From Gemmatimonadaceae bacterium (GTDB lineage: Bacteria > Gemmatimonadota > Gemmatimonadetes > Gemmatimonadales > Gemmatimonadaceae), in assembly GCA_013361335.1 (NCBI GenBank), contig JABFYH010000161.1:1-35256 (forward strand): a stretch of 35,256 bases of DNA. Direction: 5' to 3'. The stretch's first letter is position 1; the number at the start of each line of letters is the position of its first letter. Shown one piece after another: positions 33,690 through 35,256 of the stretch. The position numbers were made by a program, and so were the translations under genes. A model generated the notes under the pieces. The model had not been told where the DNA came from. It did no database searches and saw only the letters and a program-made list of their open reading frames with translations.

Positions 33690-35209
33690 TGTTCACGAAG
33701 GTGCTGGTGGCGAATCGGGGTGAGATCGCACTCCGTGTGATCCGCGCCTGCCGGGAGCTCGGGGTGAGGACGGTCGCCGTCTACTCCGACGCGGATGCCC
33801 GCGCGCCGCACGTGCGCGAGGCCGACGAGGCGGTGCTGCTCGGCCCCGCGCCGTCGAGCGAGTCGTACCTCAAGGGCGACGCGATCATCGCCGCCGCGAA
33901 AGCCACCGGCGCCGAGGCGATCCACCCCGGCTACGGGTTCCTCTCCGAGCGCGAGTGGTTCGCTCGCGCGGTGCGTGACGCAGGGTTGGTGTGGATCGGG
34001 CCCCCGGCCGAGGCGATCGCCGCGATGGGCAGCAAGACCGCGGCGCGCGAGCTGGCGATCAGGGCGGGCACGCCGGTCGTGCCCGGCACGACGACCGCGC
34101 TTCGCAGTGCGGAGGAGGCGGCCGAGGTGGCCGACCGCTTCGGCTATCCGGTGCTCCTCAAGGCTGCCGCGGGAGGCGGCGGGAAGGGGATGCGGGTCGT
34201 GCACCGCCGCGAGGAGCTCGCGGGTGCCCTCGCCTCGGCGCAGCGCGAGGCGCGGAACGCCTTTGGCGACGACGCCGTGTACGTGGAGAAGTTCATCGTC
34301 GGTCCACGCCACGTGGAGATCCAGGTGCTCGGCGACGCGTACGGCACCATGCTCCATCTCGGGGAACGCGAGTGCTCGGTGCAGCGACGCCACCAGAAGA
34401 TGATCGAGGAGGCGCCGAGCGTCGCCGTGTCCCCCGAGCTGCGGGCGAGGATGGGCACGGCGGCCGTGGCGGCGGCGAAGGCAGCCGGGTACGTGAACGC
34501 CGGGACCTGTGAGTTCCTGCTCGACGCCGCCGGGGACTTCTATTTCCTCGAGATGAACACGCGCATCCAGGTCGAGCATCCCGTGACGGAGCTCGTGACC
34601 GGGGTGGATCTGGTGCAGTGGCAGCTGCGGATCGCCGCCGGAGAACGGTTGCCCTTCACCCAGGCCGAGCTGACGCCGCGCGGATGGGCGATCGAGTGCC
34701 GGATCACCAGTGAGGATCCCGCGAACGGCTTTCTGCCGTCGACGGGGCGCGTACAGTTCCTGCACGTGCCGAGCGGGCCGGGCGTGCGCTGGGACGGCGG
34801 GATCGAGGCGGGGAGCGAGATCTCGCTGTTCTACGATCCGATGCTCGCGAAGCTGATCGTGTGGGCGGCCGACCGGTCGCAGGCGATCGAGCGGATGCAT
34901 CGCGCGCTGCTCGAGCTGACGATCGACGGTGTCGACACCTCGCGCGACTTCCATCTGCGGATGATGGAGAACGACGACTTCCGCCGTGGCGCGATCGACA
35001 TCCAGTGGCTGGAGAAGCACCTCGCGCAGCTGACGAGCGTCGCGCCGCCGGCGGACGGCGTGGTGCGCGCCGCGATCGCGGCGGCCCTGCTCGCGGAGCG
35101 CGAGCGCGCCGCGCCGAGGCGATCCACTGCCGCACCGGTGGCCGGTGACGCCCGTTCCGAGACCCAGAGTGGATGGCTTCGCGTCGCGCGCCTGGACGGG
35201 CTGCGATGA
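33689..35209 (+). CDS. accC: Biotin carboxylase (acyl-CoA carboxylase alpha, without biotin domain)
   Basis: An ATP-grasp enzyme that carboxylates biotin; 506 residues. Motifs are LVANRGEIALRVIRA, HPGYGFLSER, the glycine-rich ATP loop KAAAGGGGKGMR and EMNTRIQVEHPVTE. About 50-60 residues extend beyond a normal 450-residue AccC (from about GVVRAAIAAAL to the final SGWLRVARLDGLR), resembling the linker after the carboxylase domain in PccA/MccA. There is no biotin MKM motif, so the biotin carrier must be encoded elsewhere. The stop overlaps the next start (ATGA). Confidence 0.93.
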   Translation: MFTKVLVANRGEIALRVIRACRELGVRTVAVYSDADARAPHVREADEAVLLGPAPSSESYLKGDAIIAAAKATGAEAIHPGYGFLSEREWFARAVRDAGLVWIGPPAEAIAAMGSKTAARELAIRAGTPVVPGTTTALRSAEEAAEVADRFGYPVLLKAAAGGGGKGMRVVHRREELAGALASAQREARNAFGDDAVYVEKFIVGPRHVEIQVLGDAYGTMLHLGERECSVQRRHQKMIEEAPSVAVSPELRARMGTAAVAAAKAAGYVNAGTCEFLLDAAGDFYFLEMNTRIQVEHPVTELVTGVDLVQWQLRIAAGERLPFTQAELTPRGWAIECRITSEDPANGFLPSTGRVQFLHVPSGPGVRWDGGIEAGSEISLFYDPMLAKLIVWAADRSQAIERMHRALLELTIDGVDTSRDFHLRMMENDDFRRGAIDIQWLEKHLAQLTSVAPPADGVVRAAIAAALLAERERAAPRRSTAAPVAGDARSETQSGWLRVARLDGLR

Positions 35210-35256
35210 CGGCGCCGATGACGCGTGTGGAGATTGCCGGCGTCGCCGCGGGAGGG
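35206..35256 (+). CDS. Start of an unidentified gene (cut by window end)
   Basis: Seventeen codons, MTAPMTRVEIAGVAAGG, follow accC with an ATGA overlap. VEIAGVAAGG resembles the start of a TRAM domain as in TrmA/RlmD-type RNA methyltransferases. A carrier or other carboxylase partner is the alternative from context. Too little is visible to decide. Confidence 0.4.
   Translation, partial: MTAPMTRVEIAGVAAGG

Overview
The window is a gene-dense, GC-rich (about 70% by eye) bacterial chromosome segment. It reads as core genome, not plasmid or prophage. The gene order pheT / coiled coil / zapA / rny / folD / xseA / xseB / ispA / dxs / nadK / recN, the -10 elements of the form gcTAtnTT, a signal-peptide beta-barrel protein and the complete succinylase-branch lysine genes suggest a Gram-negative bacterium. 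Gemmatimonadota is my best guess; this is inference from gene order and style, not a database result.

Layout. (1) 1-12576, plus strand: a tightly packed housekeeping run with many 1-23 bp overlaps. It covers tRNA charging (pheT, cut at the window start), cell division (ZapB-like coiled coil, zapA), RNA decay (rny, preceded by a promoter and a long rod-like RNA structure that may be a 6S-type RNA or an rny leader), folate (folD), DNA repair (xseA, xseB, recN), isoprenoids (ispA, dxs) and NAD kinase. (2) 12578-16079: a divergent pair, a minus-strand predicted outer-membrane beta-barrel protein and a plus-strand glycosidase-like protein. The barrel gene's promoter has a perfect 12-bp palindrome between its -35 and -10. 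(3) 16137-19050: tRNA-Gly(GCC) and tRNA-Leu(TAA) from one promoter, then an accessory-looking group: a Rad52-type annealing protein with a zinc ribbon and an SSB-like C-terminal tip, a lysine/alanine-rich Cys/His protein in the same minus-strand unit, a divergent XRE regulator and a helical protein of unknown role. (4) 19089-26966: a lysine/DAP and aromatic operon dapE-asd-lysC-dapB-dapA-dapD-aroA-cmk, seven of whose eight genes make aspartate-derived DAP or shikimate-pathway products. (5) 26992-29013: rpsA with its own consensus promoter, structured leader and terminator. (6) 29044-32095: an acyltransferase-3 membrane protein, a FAD aromatic hydroxylase and a possible 36-residue ORF. (7) 32126-35256: the acyl-CoA carboxylase genes pccB and accC, then the first 17 codons of another gene.

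The most interesting items are the SSB-tipped Rad52-like protein and its neighbours, the structured RNA between zapA and rny, the helically phased TTCGG sites upstream of the XRE gene, the palindrome-in-promoter of the barrel gene, three different short tandem repeats (7, 8 and 9 bp units) in intergenic DNA, and a recurring -10 element placed 6-8 nt before start codons, which suggests leaderless mRNAs. No CRISPR array, insertion sequence, integrase or phage structural gene was seen.
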